A stretch of 64,000 bases of DNA from Desulfarculaceae bacterium (GTDB lineage: Bacteria > Desulfobacterota > Desulfarculia > Desulfarculales > Desulfarculaceae), in NCBI GenBank assembly GCA_020444545.1, contig JAHLKT010000007.1, positions 77,001 to 141,000 on the forward strand. The letters run 5' to 3'. This document shows, piece after piece, positions 62,327 to 64,000 of the stretch. Position numbers and translations under genes: made by a program. Below the pieces are notes generated by a model, which saw nothing but the letters and a program-made list of their open reading frames with translations, was not told where the DNA came from and made no database searches. How positions within the stretch are numbered: position 1 is the stretch's first letter; the number at the start of each line of letters is the position of its first letter.

Positions 62327-63220
62327 TTAGTCGGCGGAGGCGAAGGCCAGCTCGGCCCGTAGCTCCTCGATCACCGACTCGCCGGGCAGGGCCAGGGGCA
62401 TGCGCACCGCGCCGCCGGCGTAGCCCGCCATCTCCATGGTGACCTTGAGCCCGCCCACGCCGTAGACCCGCGTCACCAGGGCCGCCAGCTTGGCGATGCG
62501 CCATTGCAAATGCTTGGCCCGGGCGTGGTCGCCCTTCTTGGCCGCCTCGAACAGCTCCACGCAGCGCGCGGGCATCACGTTGCTCACCGCCAGGATGGCG
62601 CCGTCGGCCCCCAGGCTGGCCGCGGAGTAGACCACCTCGGCGTTGCCCACGAAGATCTTGAAGTCCTCGCCCTGGGTCTGGCGGATGATCTCGCTGAGCT
62701 GGGCGATGTTGCCCGAGGAGTCCTTGATGCCCGCGATGTTGGGGTGGCCGGCCATGGCCGCCACGGTCTCGGGCTCCATGTTCACGCCCGTGGCCTGAGG
62801 CACGTTATAGAGCAGCACCGGGATGGTCGCCGCTTCGGCCACGCGCAGATAGTGGGCGCTCAGGTTGGCGGGCTTCATCTGGCCCTTGAAGTAGCAGGGC
62901 GTCACCACCAGGGCGCAGTGGGCCCCCATCTCGGCCGCCCGCGCCGTGGCCTTGATGGTTTCGCGGGTGGACTCGCGGCCGGTGCCCGCCATGACCAGCT
63001 TGTCCTCGGCGGCGGCTTCGGCCGTGGCCGCCACAACCTGGTCCTGCTCGTCCTGGCTCATGAACACCGACTCGCCGTTAGAGCCCACCGCCAGATAGCC
63101 GCCCAGGCCGGTGCTGTTCCAGGCGCTTACGTTGGCCTTGAGCGCGGCCAGGTCCAGCTCCTCGTCCTTGGTGAAGGGCGTGGCCATGGGGGGAATGATG
63201 CCTTGCAACTGAGGGGCCAT
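62327..63220 (-). CDS. DapA/N-acetylneuraminate lyase family aldolase
   Basis: This 297-residue (beta/alpha)8 enzyme of the DHDPS/NAL family uses the Schiff-base lysine K166 (IAGIKDSSGN) and Tyr138 (LLYNVPQATGV). The carboxylate-binding loop reads VGSNGES instead of the TTGE of true DapA. This makes 4-hydroxy-2-oxoglutarate aldolase or another sub-family more likely than dihydrodipicolinate synthase. GAGG lies before the ATG at 63220. It sits 14 bases after an aminotransferase gene and 16 before a gamma-glutamyltransferase gene, so the three act together, perhaps on an amino acid degradation route. Confidence 0.9.
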   Translation of the reverse strand: MAPQLQGIIPPMATPFTKDEELDLAALKANVSAWNSTGLGGYLAVGSNGESVFMSQDEQDQVVAATAEAAAEDKLVMAGTGRESTRETIKATARAAEMGAHCALVVTPCYFKGQMKPANLSAHYLRVAEAATIPVLLYNVPQATGVNMEPETVAAMAGHPNIAGIKDSSGNIAQLSEIIRQTQGEDFKIFVGNAEVVYSAASLGADGAILAVSNVMPARCVELFEAAKKGDHARAKHLQWRIAKLAALVTRVYGVGGLKVTMEMAGYAGGAVRMPLALPGESVIEELRAELAFASAD

Positions 63221-63234
63221 GTCTCGATTACCTC

Positions 63235-64000
63235 CTAGGCGAAGTCGGCCAGGGCGCGGAGAAGCACCGCGACCTTTTGCACACAGGCGTTCTCGCCCAT
63301 CAGGCCGATACGCCAGATCTTGCCGGCCACCGGCCCCAGGCCGCCGCCCAGCTCGATGTCGTAGTCCGCCAGCAGCTGCTTGCGGATGCCTTCAACGTCC
63401 CAGCCATCGGGCGGGAACACGCTGGTCAGGGGCGGCAGGCGATAGCCCTCGGCCGCCCAGAAGCTGAAGCCCATCTCGGCCAGGCCCTTGCGCAGGTGCT
63501 CGGCCGCGGCGGCGTGGCGCTCGATGCGGTTTTGCAGGCCCTCTTCCTGGATGATCCTGAGGCCCTCGCGCAGGCCGTAGATCATGGTGATGGGCGCGGT
63601 GTGATGGTAGAGCCGCTCGGAGCCCCAGTACTTCATGAGCATGGTCAGGTCCAGATACCAGCTCTGCACCTTGCTCTTGCGAGACTTCAAGACCTCCAGG
63701 GCCTTGGGCCCGAAGCTCACCGGGGCCAGCCCGGGAGGCACGGCCAGGCACTTCTGGGTGCCGCTGTAGCAGGCGTCGATGCCCCACTCGTCGAGCTTGA
63801 GCTCAACCCCGCCCAGGGCGGTCACCGCGTCCACCAGGAACAGGGTGTCCTTGTCCTTGAGGTAGGCGCCGATCTCCTGGATGGGCTGGAGCACGCCGGT
63901 GGAGGTCTCGGCGTAGACGATGGCGCAGAGCTTGGCCTCGGGATGGGCCTTGAGGGTGTCGATGATCGCGGCCTGGTCCAGGGGCCCGCCCCACTCGGCC
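63235..64000 (-). CDS. Class V aminotransferase (alanine/serine-glyoxylate type), truncated by the window edge
   Basis: The visible part (about 255 codons) is the C-terminal two-thirds of a PLP class V aminotransferase. The PLP lysine is in SGTQKCLAVPPG, the upstream AETSTGVLQP and VDAVTALGGVELKLDEWGID segments match alanine-glyoxylate or serine-pyruvate aminotransferases, and a GLGPVAGKIWRIGLMGENA motif closes the C-terminal domain. The N-terminus is beyond position 64000. It leads the operon with a DHDPS-like aldolase and a gamma-glutamyltransferase. A function in glyoxylate or pyruvate amino exchange is inferred. Confidence 0.93.
   Translation of the reverse strand, partial: AEWGGPLDQAAIIDTLKAHPEAKLCAIVYAETSTGVLQPIQEIGAYLKDKDTLFLVDAVTALGGVELKLDEWGIDACYSGTQKCLAVPPGLAPVSFGPKALEVLKSRKSKVQSWYLDLTMLMKYWGSERLYHHTAPITMIYGLREGLRIIQEEGLQNRIERHAAAAEHLRKGLAEMGFSFWAAEGYRLPPLTSVFPPDGWDVEGIRKQLLADYDIELGGGLGPVAGKIWRIGLMGENACVQKVAVLLRALADFA

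Overview
This 64 kb window comes from the chromosome of a high-GC Gram-negative anaerobe. A sulfate-reducer-like deltaproteobacterium (Desulfobacterota, perhaps near Desulfarculales) fits best. That placement is inferred from gene content: a Desulfovibrio-type flavodoxin, a CooC-type Ni-insertion ATPase beside a small BFD-like [2Fe-2S] protein, three DUF3786 proteins, the TrpB2 form of tryptophan synthase beta, many lipoproteins, a porin, and PAS-rich sensors. Nearly all genes are GC-rich with strong Shine-Dalgarno sites. I found no rRNA, tRNA or CRISPR array.

Layout. 0.3-6.1 kb: sigma-70 factor, flavodoxin/TPR operon, two secreted proteins (one a lipoprotein built of 13-residue repeats), then cysteine synthase fused to a cysteinyl-tRNA-synthetase-like domain that has lost its ATP signatures. 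6.1-7.3 kb: dispersed repeats. 7.3-20.2 kb: HicB-like protein, Smr protein, beta-helix repeat membrane protein, DUF3786 protein, PA14-type glycosyltransferase, BFD-like protein plus CooC, SRPBCC membrane protein, AIG2-type cyclotransferase, AsmA-like protein, a PAS sensor and a tiny entericidin-like lipoprotein. 20.2-22.9 kb: AT-rich accessory patch with a transposase remnant, a duplicated secreted carbohydrate-binding-like protein and a HEAT-like protein. 23-25.6 kb: clpB. 25.8-28.2 kb: strongly AT-rich island with a membrane protein and a P-loop ATPase of unknown function. 28.4-36.4 kb: SLC13/RCK transporter, two DUF3786 proteins, hydrolase, a REP-associated transposase surrounded by its REP hairpins, TrmJ-like methyltransferase, PNPOx-like protein. 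36.6-44.3 kb: secreted proteins, a membrane glycosyltransferase-like protein, more repeats, an isochorismatase/DUF6544 pair, a DUF364 protein, a Cys-rich secreted protein and a VOC protein. 44.7-64 kb: ilvD, psiE-like, porin, LuxR-type regulator, a Trp leader peptide/attenuator with trpB2, a diguanylate cyclase, a 1312-residue hybrid kinase, MFS transporter, YjbQ, small proteins, and an aminotransferase/DHDPS-like/gamma-glutamyltransferase operon cut by the right edge.

Most informative points: (1) the CysK-CysRS-like fusion keeps all four zinc/cysteine-binding residues but lacks HIGH and KMSKS; (2) a 26-codon leader with three Trp codons and mutually exclusive hairpins precedes trpB2; (3) the AT-rich membrane-protein/ATPase pair has the look of a mobile, possibly defensive, two-gene cassette; (4) three families of dispersed repeats, one tied to a resident RAYT transposase, fill most intergenic gaps.
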